Both the position numbers and the translations under genes were made by a program. Positions 9,763 to 20,836 of a DNA stretch of 64,000 nucleotides are shown here, one piece after another (the first letter of the stretch is position 1; the number at the start of each line of letters is the position of its first letter). The DNA is from Helianthus annuus. Its lineage: Eukaryota > Streptophyta > Magnoliopsida > Asterales > Asteraceae. The notes under the pieces were generated by a model, which did no database searches, was not told the DNA's origin, and saw nothing but the letters and a program-made list of their open reading frames with translations. The stretch is taken from assembly GCF_002127325.2 (NCBI RefSeq), contig NC_035444.2, positions 34,178,904 through 34,242,903 of the forward strand, given 5' to 3'.

Positions 9763-11276
9763 GTTCTCGTGGGTCCACATATATCAGAGTGGACAAGTTG
9801 TAATGGTTTGCTTGCTCGCCATGTAGCCTTCCTTGAAAATGGTTTTCTGGCATGCTTTCCGAAAATACATCCCTCACATATATGTTGCAATTTGGCAATT
9901 TTAGGTAGTCCTTTCACTATCTTATTCACCCCCATATCTTGCAAGGTTTCAAAGTTTAAATGCCCATATCTCCGATGCCACAAGGTCGAATTGTCTTGTG
10001 TGGTCATATTACATACTCGCGGAATTATGTCATGCTTTAGATTCAATGGGAACATTTTGTTCCCTGTCATCTTTACGGTTCCTATACAACATCCAGACGA
10101 GTCGGTGATAAAGCATCCTTTGTCATTAAATCTCACGTCATAGCCCTTTTGCACTAATTGTCCAACACTTAAGAGATTGTGTTTCAATCCAGCTACATAA
10201 AATACATTTGGTATTCGCTTCTCATGGCCTTTAATTCTAACATTGACATCACCACATCCGAGAACTTCTAGTCTTTTGTCGTCACCGGTTCGAACTTCTC
10301 GTCTCTCTGATTCATCCAGGTTTATAAATAAATTTTTGTCACCTGTCATATGATTACTACAACCACTATCGAGATACCAGCAATCATTCTTGACGATTTC
10401 TTCCATGTTAAAAATCATAAACATGGTATCCTCGATTTCTTCTTCTGCATCTTCTTTATGCAACAGTACATTATTTGACCGATCACCTTCTTCCCGTTTA
10501 TTGCAAAACCTTGCCGTATGCCCTAATTTTTGGCAATTGTAACATCGGATTGTTCTATTAAATTTGCCCTTTCCTTTTCCTCGTCCCTTTTCGGTGTAAT
10601 CAAATCTAGATGGTCTAGACTTATCATAGCCATTTCCCTGAACTTGGAAAGCATGTTCTATTGATGTGTCATCATCATATTGCTTAATTCTTAATTCATG
10701 CGATTGCAGAATTCCTAGCAATTCCTCCGTGGAAATTGCGGTTAAATCTTTTGATTCCTCAATCGCTACTACAACCGATTCATATTTCCTAGTCAGACTT
10801 CTGAGTATTTTTTCAATTACGCGTTGTTCTTCTATTCGTTCTTCATTCATGCGTAATTGGTTGACTACTATGGTAATTTGGTTAACATAATCTTCTATAG
10901 TTTCTGTTTCTTTCATTCTTAAACTATCGAATTCACATCTTAGGGTTTGAAGCCTTACCGTTTTAACCCTATTTTCGCCCCTGTAGGCTTTGTGAAGAAC
11001 TCCCCACACATCCTTGGATGTTTTGCATGTTGCAATGCGTTCAAACACCATTTCATTCACTGCCTGGAACATAATATGCAGTGCCTTCTCTACTTTTTCT
11101 TTGTAAACATTTTGTTCATTCTCCGGTGCGCCTGTTGCAATTTCTGCATAGCCTTCCTCCACAATTGTCCACAAATCCTGCGATTCCAGTAATACCTTCA
11201 TCTGTATATGCCAGTGATAGTAATTTTGCCCCAGTAATTTTGGGATTTGAGTTTGAAATCCACTATTAGAGGCCAT
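9763..11276 (-). CDS. Element A gag, protease and N-terminal integrase
   Basis: The frame starts at the ATG at 11276 (MASNSGF) and stays open for 504 codons to D's insertion point. It covers a UBN2-type copia gag domain (about 10-200), a CCHC knuckle CYNCQKLGHTARFC (C245, C248, H253, C258), the protease active site DSGCSNHM (303-310), and the integrase HHCC zinc module (H434, H439, C467, C470). It ends at the first integrase catalytic region (HSDICGP, about 496-502). Beyond 9763 the frame runs into D's LTR. The remaining codons are at 1-2211. Spacing and order are those of an ordinary autonomous copia polyprotein. Confidence 0.92.
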
Positions 11277-11375
11277 GTTTGTTTAATCGTCGGAATAAAG
11301 TTTTGTGGATCTGAGATCTGATGTAATCGGGTATATGATGAATTGGTTGAAATTGAAACTTGATTGCGGATCGGT

Positions 11376-11388
11376 GGCTCTGATACCA
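11376..11388 (-). other. Element A primer binding site
   Basis: The minus strand reads TGGTATCAGAGCC, complementary to the initiator tRNA-Met 3' end. It lies three bases from the proposed LTR end. Confidence 0.9.
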
Positions 11389-11391
11389 CTA

Positions 11392-11627
11392 TATTGGAAT
11401 GAATTCGCTGGTATGGATCAGAATGTATATGTTGTTCTTGAATTGAATTGGTAAATGTAAATGATACAAACACGGTTTAATAAATACATCAGAGGGATTC
11501 TAGAATAACTACCCTAACTTAGGATAAAACTATTAATAATAGAAAACATAATATAACTTATATTATATCTAACATAACTATATAAACTTATGATAAGATC
11601 TAGCTTAATACTTATTTCCGTCTAATA
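11392..11627 (-). repeat. Element A 5' LTR (boundaries approximate)
   Basis: The right limit is where B's RT coding sequence (GIDYNEI) stops matching copia RT; the left limit is set by the PBS. On the element strand the best-supported ends are TATTAGACGG and TTCCAATA, giving about 236 bp with TA...TA termini instead of TG...CA. The second LTR is outside the window, so the ends cannot be confirmed here. Confidence 0.6.
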
Positions 11628-13755
11628 AAATTTCATTGTAATCTATCCCAGCCCTTTGAGTAAACCCCTTAGCCACTAACCTGGCTTTATATCTAGGTGC
11701 TTCAATCCCTGGAACTCCTTCTTTTACCTTGTAAGCCCATTTACACTCCACCAACTTCTGATCTTGAGGCTTGTCTACTAGAACCCATGTTTCATTCTTA
11801 TAAAGAGAATCCATTTCTTCTTCCATTGCCTTTATCCAATTCTCCTTGTTTACTGATTGTATGGCATCATTGAAGGACAAAGGTTCATAAGAATCTTCCT
11901 GCTCTGCATCTGTAAACACGTATGCTGAAATATCTTCTTGAGTTCTATACTTGGCAGGAGGTCTAATAACTCTTCTTATTCTATCTCTAGCCAAATTGTA
12001 CCCTCTATTCATGTCACTAGAACTTTGAGGGTCGCTATGACTCTGACTCCCTTCAGCAACATCATTTATCTCAGTTTGCTCCACCTCAACATGAACACTC
12101 TGGTCTTTAATTTGTTCTTCAAAGCATCTTCTTTATTGTTTATTACATCCCTGTACATTACATCTTCTCTGAAGGCTACCACATCTCTACTTACTATTAC
12201 CTTTGGACTTACATTTCCAAATCTCCAAAGCCTGTGACCTTTTACCCCTTCAGTGTAACCCAAAACAATACATTTCTGAGCCCTTAGTTCTAACTTTCCC
12301 TTGTTCACATGAGCATATGCCAAAGAACCAAATACTCTGATATCTTCATAATCTGGCTTGCTTCCAGACCACATCTCCATAGGTGTCAACATACCTATAG
12401 CTGAAGATGGTGATCTATTAACAAGATAAGTTGATGTTGACAAAGCTTCAGCCCAAAAATTATTTGGTAAACCAGAACTGGACAATAAACACCTAACTTT
12501 TACCAGTAGTGTTCTATTCATCCTTTCAACTAGACCATTTTGTTGTGGCGTTCCTGGAACTGTCAAGTGTCTAGCTATGCCACTCTGTTTGCACAAATTG
12601 TTAAACTCCATGTTACAAAACTCAAGACCGTTATCAGTCCTAAGCTTCTTCACTTTCCTATCAGTTTGATTCTCAACTAATGGTTTCCACTCTTTGAATC
12701 TCTCAAAGGCATCATTTTTATGTTTCAAAGGATATACCCACACTCTTCTAGAGTAATCATCAACCATTGACAAAAAATACCTAGCTCCACCTAGAGACTC
12801 ATTTCTAGCAGGACCCCACAAATCTGAGTGTATATAGTCTAACACTCCCTTTGTGGTATATTTTCCCCTTTTACTAAACTTGACTCTATGAGCTTTACCC
12901 ATGACAGAGTGTTCACAAAACTCAATATCACAATCTGTCAATCCAGTGATTAATTGTTGTTTTCTTAACTCCACTAACCCTTGTTGACTAATATGTCCTA
13001 ACCTTTTATGCCATAACTCAGCAACATTATTAACTTTTCCTGTTGCTACAGATACTGATCCCATGACAATATTACCTTCTAGGACATAAATGTTGTTTTC
13101 TCTCCTATTACCGGACAACATAATCATAGACCCTTTAACAATCCTGGCCTTCCCATCTTTCAGACTCACATGAAATCCTGCCCTCTCAAAAGTACCTAGA
13201 GACAATAAGTTTTTCTTTAATTCAGGGATGTACCTCACATCTTTGATGTCTATCTCAGCACCACTTTCTAACTTGAAAGTGATAGTCCCACTCCCAAGAA
13301 TTTTACAAGGCCTGTCGTCACCCAGTTTCACTGTACCAAGATCTTCATATTTCAACTCTTTGAAATACTCTTTACATGGTGTCATGTGGAATGAACACCC
13401 AGAGTCCATGACCCACTCAACGACCCGGTCTCCTGTTACTTTATCTTTGGTTACAACCAATACATCAGCACTGTCGTAACCATCAGATGAAGCATCTGAT
13501 GAGTAATTACCTTGATTCTTTGAAACACTACTTTCTCCCTTCTTTCTTTTCCTTTCTGGTCAGTCTTTCTTAAAATGCTTATCTGAATTACACACATAAC
13601 ATCTTCGTTTGAACTTAGACTTCGATCTTGAGACACTCTTCATCTTTGAACCCCTTTGTTCAGATCTTCCTCTAACATACAAGCCATCACTTGAATCAAC
13701 TTTCACATCTGCCCTCTTCTTCAATTCTCTTGAATTCATGGCAGCTAGAACTTCT
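11628..13755 (-). pseudogene. Element B gag C-terminus, protease, integrase and start of RT
   Basis: After C's left LTR the gag frame resumes and reaches a zinc knuckle whose final Cys codon is replaced by TGA (about 13558-13560; the preceding residues read CYVCNSDKHFKKD). From 13557 to 12066 the frame is open. It shows the protease motif MDSGCSFHM (near 13405), the integrase zinc module (WHKRLGH near 13015, with CEHS where a second Cys is expected, near 12910) and the integrase core with PQQNGLVERMNRT (near 12525-12560). A 1-nt frameshift near 12120-12150 moves the reading into the frame open from 12084 to 11605, which holds the pre-RT linker and RT start (WIKAMEEEMDSL, KARLVAKGFTQRAGIDYNE). 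RT is then cut by element A. Confidence 0.88.
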
Positions 13756-14223
13756 TGTTGCCCAGAATCTTCTTAACGAACAATGAATATCACAATGAAC
13801 GAAATAAACACAAACTAACTTTGATTGAAAGAATACAAATCGTGAATATGTACAAGTGAATTAATGAGAGAATGTTTTTACAATAGAAAATCTAACCCTA
13901 TTTATACTAATTGAAGAGGTGCGTCTGAACCGTTGTGTCTTTTGATGAAGAGTCGTGTCCTTTGATCTTGTGGCTCTCAATCGATTTGAAGAGGTATGTC
14001 TCCTTGAATAGTCACGTCCCTTTGTTCTTGTTTCCTGATGTTGATTAGAGAAGGGATGCGTCCCTTGGATGTGTCGATCCAAAAATATGTAGGTTATTAA
14101 GTTTCAACTTGTCACATCTAGTCCCCACACTTCTATCACTAATCTAATTCTAATAAAACTAACTATTAACTAATTACATAATGAACCCTAATACTTATAG
14201 GATGTGAAGAGATTATGATTTCA
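13756..14223 (-). repeat. Element C 3' LTR
   Basis: 468 bp, TGTTGCCC...GATTTCA on the plus strand. It differs from the right copy at two positions that I can see (TGTTGATT versus TGTCGATT, and AAATATGT versus AAACATGT). Confidence 0.96.
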
Positions 14224-14236
14224 TTCACCCCCCTAA
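14224..14236 (-). other. Element C polypurine tract
   Basis: The minus strand reads TTAGGGGGGTGAA immediately before the 3' LTR. Confidence 0.85.
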
Positions 14237-14309
14237 TCTTGAACATCCTTAAGTTGCACCTTGATCTTTCTCCATGTCTTGCTTGCCATTATGTGCTTGT
14301 TGAAGTAGA

Positions 14310-15290
14310 TCATTCCAGTCTTCTTTGATTGCCATTAGGGGTTGGTTCCTCGTCTTCCTGCACCAGATTTGTTTCTTCTCTTTGATTTGATTCAGGACAA
14401 TCTGAGGCATAATGACCAAACTTTTGGCAATTGTAGCATTTTATCTTGCTTAAATCCTTCCTAAATTTCCTTTGGTTGCTTCTATTCTTGTAAGCATCAT
14501 GTGATGAATCTTCATCATCTTCTTCTTCTTGTTGTTTGAACTTTCCATCACGCCACTTGCCTTGTGATGAAGTGAACCTTCCTTGTCCATTGTTCCCAAA
14601 ACGCCTTCCACGACCATAGTTCTTGTCGCGTCGTGTATACATAAGTTTCTCTTGATTATATACCGGGTTTTCATCCACCAAACCGGTCCTTTCTTCATAG
14701 GCTTTTAATCTTCCAATTGTCTCATCTAGCGTCGTTGTTTCTAGATCGGCGAATTGTTCAATGGTTGCAACAATTTGAACGAACCTTTTTGGTATAGAAC
14801 TCAGAAGTTTCCGTACTAAAGTTGGTTGATCAAAAGTTGATCCAAGACCACTTGCCCTCGTGACAATGCTATTTAGTCTTGCAGTGAACGAATCGATAGT
14901 GTCTTCCTCCTTCATCTTTAACATCTCAAACTCTGTTTTGAGCGTTTGAAGACGTGCCTTTTGCACTCGATTTGCACCGACGTGTCTAGTCTTTAATGCA
15001 TCCCAAATTTCTTTTGCACTCTTGCAACTTGCAACTTGTATTATCATATCTTCCGGTAGTGCTTGAAATAAATAAGCGGTCGCCATCATATCCTTCTTTT
15101 CATCCGCTTGCGTATTTTCTTTTGGTTCTATCATTTCCCGCAATCCGTTTGCCCTCAAAATGGTTTTTATACGGATTGCCCATACCGTATAGTTTGTAGA
15201 CTTTAAGATAGGACACTGAAACTGGGAGAACGAACGACCCTCTCTAATTACTACCGCGTTTGACGGAGAGGCTCCTCCTGAATCCGCCAT
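14310..15290 (-). CDS. Element C Gag protein
   Basis: A 326-residue copia-type Gag from the ATG at 15290 (MADSGGASPSN); the frame is also open a little upstream from a GTG at 15314, which I reject as a start. The N-terminal three-quarters is a UBN2/DUF4219-like capsid region (TNYTVWAIRIK, KEIWDALKTRHVGANRVQKARL). A basic, Gly/Arg-rich stretch and an acidic patch follow, then one CCHC knuckle CYNCQKFGHYASDC near the C-terminus. It would bind and package element RNA in cytoplasmic particles. It ends with its own stop and no pol follows. An intact frame in an element with nearly identical LTRs is compatible with recent use, but does not prove it. Confidence 0.92.
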   Translation of the reverse strand: MADSGGASPSNAVVIREGRSFSQFQCPILKSTNYTVWAIRIKTILRANGLREMIEPKENTQADEKKDMMATAYLFQALPEDMIIQVASCKSAKEIWDALKTRHVGANRVQKARLQTLKTEFEMLKMKEEDTIDSFTARLNSIVTRASGLGSTFDQPTLVRKLLSSIPKRFVQIVATIEQFADLETTTLDETIGRLKAYEERTGLVDENPVYNQEKLMYTRRDKNYGRGRRFGNNGQGRFTSSQGKWRDGKFKQQEEEDDEDSSHDAYKNRSNQRKFRKDLSKIKCYNCQKFGHYASDCPESNQREETNLVQEDEEPTPNGNQRRLE

Positions 15291-15314
15291 AATTTCTTTT
15301 CCAAAAATTTTCAC

Positions 15315-16005
15315 TTTCTAAACTTTGATTTTCTCCTAAAACCGAAGTCTATGATTCCAAAAAAAATTCACACTAACTTTCGAATGTGTAATCAAATCAA
15401 TTTCTAAACCTTATATAAATTCCAGAAAAATAGAACGTAGAACCTGGAATTTGCGAACCGACCGACTTCTCTTTATCGTGATTCTCCGTACGGTTTTCTG
15501 ACTTTTCTTAACAACCCTCTTGGCTGCGTTTTTTCTTCTTCTTGATTCGCGACTCTCTAAACAAAATCAGCCCCAAACCCGCTTGATTTGTGACTAAACT
15601 TTTCAACCGAACACCCTCTTGATGCTTTGATATCACAAAACTTCTCAGATTTTGTGTCTTAAACAACCCAAACTTCTCAGATTTGCGATTGCTTCTTCAA
15701 ACCGGAATACAAATTTCTCAGATTTGCTTCCGTCTTCTTAACCCGAATCGTAGCCTCTTGCCGTGATTTGAATTAACAAAAAAAAAATCTCAGAATCCAA
15801 ACACCCTCAGTGATGATCGGATAAAAAATCGAACACCCTCCTGATGACCGATTAACGAACGAACAACAATCGTACCCGCTTGATGCGATTGGTGTTAAAA
15901 CTTAACAAAAAAACAACCTAATCGACGCCTCCTGCGTGATCAGAATTGTTAGGGGAATTCAACCACCCGCCTGATGATTATCTTCCCGAAACGAATTTGA
16001 GCCCT
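15315..16005 (-). other. Element C untranslated leader with degenerate repeats
   Basis: About 690 bp between PBS and gag. It contains loosely repeated words, notably forms of ACACCCTC-TGATG (near 15610, 15800, 15835 and others) and TTCTCAGATTTG (near 15640, 15675, 15720). I see no ORF of note. Such leaders often carry packaging or dimerisation signals; the role here is inferred only. Confidence 0.6.
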
Positions 16006-16006
16006 A

Positions 16007-16019
16007 GGCTCTGATACCA
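16007..16019 (-). other. Element C primer binding site
   Basis: The minus strand reads TGGTATCAGAGCC next to the 5' LTR; initiator tRNA-Met type. Confidence 0.95.
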
Positions 16020-16020
16020 C

Positions 16021-16488
16021 TGTTGCCCAGAATCTTCTTAACGAACAATGAATATCACAATGAACGAAATAAACACAAACTAACTTTGATTGAAAGAATA
16101 CAAATCGTGAATATGTACAAGTGAATTAATGAGAGAATGTTTTTACAATAGAAAATCTAACCCTATTTATACTAATTGAAGAGGTGCGTCTGAACCGTTG
16201 TGTCTTTTGATGAAGAGTCGTGTCCTTTGATCTTGTGGCTCTCAATCGATTTGAAGAGGTATGTCTCCTTGAATAGTCACGTCCCTTTGTTCTTGTTTCC
16301 TGATGTCGATTAGAGAAGGGATGCGTCCCTTGGATGTGTCGATCCAAAAACATGTAGGTTATTAAGTTTCAACTTGTCACATCTAGTCCCCACACTTCTA
16401 TCACTAATCTAATTCTAATAAAACTAACTATTAACTAATTACATAATGAACCCTAATACTTATAGGATGTGAAGAGATTATGATTTCA
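16021..16488 (-). repeat. Element C 5' LTR
   Basis: 468 bp, the partner of 13756-14223. It is followed by CTTCT, the target duplication that matches 13751-13755. Confidence 0.96.
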
Positions 16489-17011
16489 CTTCTTCCATGG
16501 AAAGAGATTCCCTCCCATACATTAGGGTGTCTACAAAATGTTCATAAGTCTGTGGTAATGAAACCAAGAATATCACTGCTTGATCTTCATCATCCAGTGA
16601 GATATCAATGTTCTCAAGATCTAAGATAAGTTTATTGAACTCATCTGTATGGTCTTCAAGAGACTTCCCAGAAGCCATGTGAAACGTATATAACCTTTTC
16701 TTCAAGTAGAGCATGTTAGCCAGAGACTTTGTCATGTACAGACTCTCTAATTTCGCCCAGATCCCTGCTGCTGTGTTTTCCTTTGACACTTCTCTTAGTA
16801 CCCGATCACCAAGACACAGAATCAACGCGCTATGTGCTTTTTCCATAACATCTTTCTTTTCTTTTTCTGTGAGTGTTGCCGGAAGATTAGCTTCTCCGGC
16901 AAGTGTATCCACCACACCTTGGTGAACCAACAGAGCTCGCATCTTTAACCTCCACAGCCCAAAATCATTTCTCCCATCAAATTTCTCAAGATCAAACTTC
17001 GTAGAAACCAT
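16489..17011 (-). pseudogene. Element B gag, N-terminal part
   Basis: From the ATG at 17011 (MVSTKFDLEKFDG) this frame encodes the N-terminal copia gag region of UBN2 type (WRLKMRALLVHQGV, AAGIWAKLESLYMTKSL, LVSLPQTYEHFVDTL). It runs without a stop to the CTTCT duplication, where C is inserted. The downstream codons resume in the same frame at 13755, so the insertion alone explains the break here. The full gag is nevertheless inactive because of the stop in its zinc knuckle at about 13558. Confidence 0.9.
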
Positions 17012-17079
17012 CTTTAATGTGTTAATCGACGAATCGATGATTCGATTCGATTCAATTCTTCAAGATCGAGCCGTAACAA

Positions 17080-17092
17080 GGCTCTGATACCA
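17080..17092 (-). other. Element B primer binding site
   Basis: The minus strand reads TGGTATCAGAGCC between the 5' LTR and gag. Confidence 0.93.
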
Positions 17093-17094
17093 CT

Positions 17095-17361
17095 TGTTAC
17101 AACTGAAGCGGAAACCAATTGATTACACAAAGAATTTAAACACAACAATGATGAAGAAGATTGATCAAGAACATTCAAATGATTCTCTTATTGAATAGTA
17201 GAAGAAACTGATTACAATGATCTGATTGTTAAGAAAATGAACTAACTCTAATTCTGAGCTAATCCCCAATTTTATACCCACGCTAACAGAGATTAACTAC
17301 TATTCTAACAACCAAGCAGGTTGAATTACAATATTACCCCTATCACTTATTGTTTATAACA
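17095..17361 (-). repeat. Element B 5' LTR
   Basis: 267 bp with the short inverted ends TGTTA...TAACA. It begins two bases from the PBS. The outer boundary abuts a poly-A run, so the exact last base is uncertain by a few nucleotides. Confidence 0.85.
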
Positions 17362-17820
17362 AAAAAAAAAAATACCGTTGTTGACTCTTTTAATTGCTGC
17401 AACCTTTCTCAACAGTGGGTGATACCCTTAAAAGGCCCACCCACCCCAATGAATCATGATTTACAAAAAGTTAGAAAATTGATCCACCAAAAGGTGTAGA
17501 CTTGCAGGTGTAGGTCCATCTCATCAACTCCAACAAGCACCTACCACTACCTAGGTAGAGGATAAACACATCAAAATAATAAATAGAACACCATCATTCA
17601 TGTATAAACCAAATCAATACAACAAGTAGGCTCACAAGAAAAACAGCAAGTTGCTGTTTATTAGACTGCCCATTCTATGGAAAAAAAGATACGTATCATT
17701 CACTCGGAGTTAATCAAATGTAGTTCAAAGGTAATATTATATGTTTACATAAGTTTTCAAACTGCTTTTATTTTCTATAGAACACAATGCAAGGGATAAA
17801 AGACACAGACTTCTATAACC
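17362..17820 (-). other. Downstream flank and 3' UTR of the NLR gene
   Basis: An AT-rich stretch with no supported ORF. The part next to 17820 should be the NLR 3' UTR. A poly-A run at 17361-17372 marks the border with element B. Confidence 0.5.
17767..17772 (-). terminator. Candidate polyadenylation signal of the NLR gene
   Basis: AATAAA on the minus strand about 50 nt past the NLR stop codon. Position and sequence fit, but there is no transcript evidence. Confidence 0.45.
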
Positions 17821-20403
17821 CTAATACAAATTTTCTTTTCCGTGGACTTTCAAGAAACTATTACCTTCACTCTCTTGCTCTTCGTGAATATTCAATGCAG
17901 ATCTATATGCAGAAAGGCTGCATCCATTAACCTCAATCACCTCCAATGTAAAGATCTTACCAAGAGCCATTGGTACGCTGTCGAGTTTTAAACAACGATG
18001 AATCAGCAAACGTTGTAGCCTTGGGAAATTCCCTCTGGAACAAACCCATTGCTTTATTTCTAGATCTTGTAATTTCAAGACCTTGAGTTTCTGAAACTCA
18101 GCATCCCCAGTCTCCCATTTTTCTCCAATGCATGAATGAAATTTTAATTTTAAAACCTCCAGGTTGGGCAGCCATGCAAAGGTCCACATCTCATTCCAAT
18201 CCATGCCAGTGTTTAATAAAGTCAACTTCCTAAGCTTTTCAGGAAACATTATAGGATTACAGGATCTCGTTGGTTTAGGGTATGAAAATGTATTCAGTAG
18301 CTTCAATTTTTGAAGGCGCACCAAAGAGCCTAAATTTGGGAAGTTCAAATCGCCTAGCGTAGATATCAAGGGTCCATAAAACCCAAGCTTCCTAAGATTT
18401 GGAGTCCTTGAAAATATATTGTGGCAAGATCGAGGACTTACTTGGGATAAGGTTTGAAAGCTAGCCAACACACTGGGCCCATCCTTCTCTGTCACTTGTA
18501 GAAAACTAGGATCCTCCATAATGTTTTCCCCAGATTTGATATATAGGTGCCTTAAATTTAGCATATTCCATAAGGTTTTTGGAACAACAGTATTCTTCCT
18601 TGAGGCTATTATGAGCATTTGTAGGTTCACGAGGTTTGATATTGATGCATGTGGGCTTCCATCATGTGCTTGAATGGCCAGGTATCTCAGATTAACCAGA
18701 TGAACCACATCTAAAGGGAATAGGGAGATAAGAATCGACTCTACATCCAAAATCCTAAGGAATCTGTACAGGTCAATACAAATTGATCTGCCCTCTTGAA
18801 GAAATTTTCCTAGATCGAATGGAAAGCAGAGCATTGACGAGACCATGCCATACCTGCAAATTTTGGTTAGTAATTCTTAATTTAGTAAGTTTAATGCAGA
18901 AACATATTCATAATCATACCTATAATTGTTTGAAAGAAAGTTTTCTTCCTCAGCTTTTCTCAAGCAAAAATCATGCAACAAATCATGGATGCGACATGTT
19001 TTAATGTGGCCGTCACCCTTTATTCTGGGAGTCATCAATAGACTTCTCTTGATTAAATTCATCAAGAAATCCCCTGCAACATCCTCCAGCATTCTGCCTC
19101 CGGTTTCATGTATGAATCCTTGAGCAATCCATAGCCAAATCAGCTTTGTCACGGGTACTTCATAGTCCTCAGGAAATGCTCCAAAAAATAGAAAACACGG
19201 TCTTAAGTGAGGAGGCAAATGGTTGTAGCTTAAAGCCAAGGAGTCTATGTATTGTCTTGGATCACTAAGCATGAATGAACGTAGACTTGCAGCAATGTGC
19301 TCCCACCAGGTGACGGAAAGATTATTTTTCAGTAGACCAGCAGCTATAACGATTGCAAGAGGCAAGCCTTCACATTTCCTATTTATCACCTTTCCTGGTT
19401 CTTCAAATCCCATGGGGCATATTCCCATTCTAAACACCTTCTTCTCAAATATGGCCCAACTTTCAACTTCATTACGAAGGCGCAAAACATGAGCAGGTCT
19501 TGCTGACTGTACATGTAAACTCACGTCTATGTCACGGCTAGTAAATAGAACACGGCTTCCGGTTTTGTCATCTGGAAAATACATTTTAAGATCGTTCCAG
19601 ACCCTACAATCCCATATATCATCCAAGACCACCAAATATTTACAACCCTTTAGTTTTCTGTATAACCTTTCCCCCAACTGTTGCTCGCTCATTTCGAAAT
19701 ATTCGTCTGTAAGATCACCAATAAAAGAGATTAATATGCTGAGTAACAAATCCTTCTTTTGATATGACTGAGAAACACAAGTCCACGCCCGAAAGTCAAA
19801 CATATACTCAACTAATTCATGGTTGTATAGTGTTTTAGCCAAAGTGGTCTTTCCAAGCCCAGCCATTCCTATCATTGAGATAATCTGGAACTGCTTTGTA
19901 GAAGAAGTTCCAGTGAGTTGATCAAGTAGCGTTTCTATTTCATCGTCAAAACCCACTACAACTTTATCTTCCTCTGCATTTGAGTTATATTTGATATTAC
20001 AGAGTTGTTCGCATATAACTATCATCTTATCCATATATTCATGAACATCCACACGAGTAAAAAGGCTCGTAAAATTTTGCCCATCACTATCTAACATATC
20101 AACATACTTTAAGAATTCTTCTTCTTCCCTTAGATAAATCGTCGATGTTTCTTCCTCTAAGTTTCGCTCTCTCTTCTTATTTACAGCCTTTTCAAGCATC
20201 ACATCGTCCATTTGTTTAAGTAAAGCCAGCACTTCCTCATTTTCATACCCTACCATCATGTCTTTGAGGTAATTCTTGAAACCATCAACAATTTCGATCA
20301 TTTTTCTATTGGAATCTGGTGCTGGATAACATCTATATGCGAGGTCAAATGCCGTGTAGTATTTGATTAATTCCTTTACGCGAAGACCAAGAGCATCAGC
20401 CAT
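17821..20403 (-). CDS. CC-NB-ARC-LRR (CNL) disease-resistance-like protein, two exons
   Basis: Exon 1 is 20403-18920 and exon 2 is 18853-17821, joined across a 66-bp GT-AG intron (18854-18919); together they give 838 residues. The product belongs to the intracellular NLR immune receptors of the R1/RPP8-like CNL type. Motifs are the P-loop GMAGLGKTT (179-187), kinase-2 LVVLDDIW (257-264; the final Trp marks the non-TIR class), RNBS-B GSRVLFTSR (282-290), GLPLA (346-350), RNBS-D CFLFFGAFPEDYEV (403-416), and IHD at the MHD position (472-474). About 320 residues of irregular LRRs follow, opening with FLRILDVES. The N-terminal 150 residues are helical but lack a clear EDVID motif. The link between the MHD region and the first LRR is short for the family. 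The start ATG sits in the good context AACCATGG. No stop or frameshift is seen, so it is probably functional, though it is hemmed in by retrotransposons. Confidence 0.88.
18854..18919 (-). other. Intron of the NLR gene
   Basis: 66 bp. The minus strand shows TATAG|GTATGATTATG at the donor and AATTTGCAG|GTATGG at the acceptor, in phase 2. Without splicing the frame stops at 18877. With it, the NB-ARC frame continues directly into the LRR frame. Confidence 0.85.
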
Positions 20404-20836
20404 GGTTCTCTACTGATATGATAACTATATCAGGTTGAGTAACATGTCAAAAGTATATTAAAACTTTGGTAGTGATCTTGATTAGCATTTGACATTAATT
20501 GATGTACAAATTCTTCAAACTGAATGTTATTAGTGTCTCCGATTTGTTTGATCCTGCAATCAACGGTCTATGAAGATTAAGCAATTGTTTTATCATAAAA
20601 GTTCCATTCTAATGTCACCAATGTCAAATTGAGCAATAACATTTGCAGGTGTTGGGCTTTAAGTAATATGATTTCATAAATTATACAGTTTACAAGTCTA
20701 CAAGAAATATCTTCTGAATGCTAATCTTTTTTAAAATACGGACAGTATAACCTAACGAAGTAGACTGTTATTGTTATTATCGGAAAGATTGAACCAGACT
20801 GACATACGTACATACATAATGGCGCTTAAATCCTTA
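20404..20836 (-). promoter_or_regulatory. Upstream region of the NLR gene
   Basis: 433 bp of AT-rich sequence between the NLR start codon and a MITE, presumably 5' UTR and proximal promoter. No specific element is convincing by eye. Confidence 0.4.

Larger units (their letters stand above)
1..11627 (-). mobile_element. Element A: Ty1/copia retrotransposon, 3' part outside window, split by element D
   Basis: A copia-type element read on the minus strand. Its 5' LTR lies at about 11392-11627, followed by a PBS, a continuous gag-pol frame from 11276 to 9763, and the rest of pol from 2211 to beyond position 1. The gap is filled by element D, which is flanked by the direct repeat GTTCT (2207-2211 and 9763-9767). 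Removing D and one repeat copy rejoins the integrase region in frame. A itself lies inside the reverse transcriptase region of element B, near 11628. The order LTR, gag, PR, INT, RT, RNase H is the Ty1/copia order. The 3' LTR, and so A's target duplication and age, lie outside the window. Confidence 0.9.
13756..16488 (-). mobile_element. Element C: gag-only LTR retrotransposon (TR-GAG type)
   Basis: A complete 2733-bp element with 468-bp LTRs and the 5-bp target duplication CTTCT (13751-13755 and 16489-16493). In minus-strand reading order it has the 5' LTR, PBS, a leader of about 700 bp, one gag ORF (15290-14310), the polypurine tract and the 3' LTR. There is no protease, integrase or RT and no trace of a pol deletion scar. 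That matches the class described as terminal-repeat retrotransposons with a GAG domain. I see two substitutions between the LTRs, so the insertion is young. It would need pol enzymes from a partner. Its gag is not close to that of its host B. Confidence 0.95.
11628..17361 (-). mobile_element. Element B: Ty1/copia retrotransposon, host of A and C
   Basis: The oldest layer of the left nest. The parts visible are the 5' LTR (17095-17361), PBS, gag N-terminus (16489-17011), gag C-terminus through protease and integrase into early RT (13755-11628), and then the insertion of A. C interrupts gag with the duplication CTTCT. The rest of RT, RNase H and the 3' LTR lie beyond the left edge of the window. 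The coding region carries a stop and a frameshift and is dead. Confidence 0.88.
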
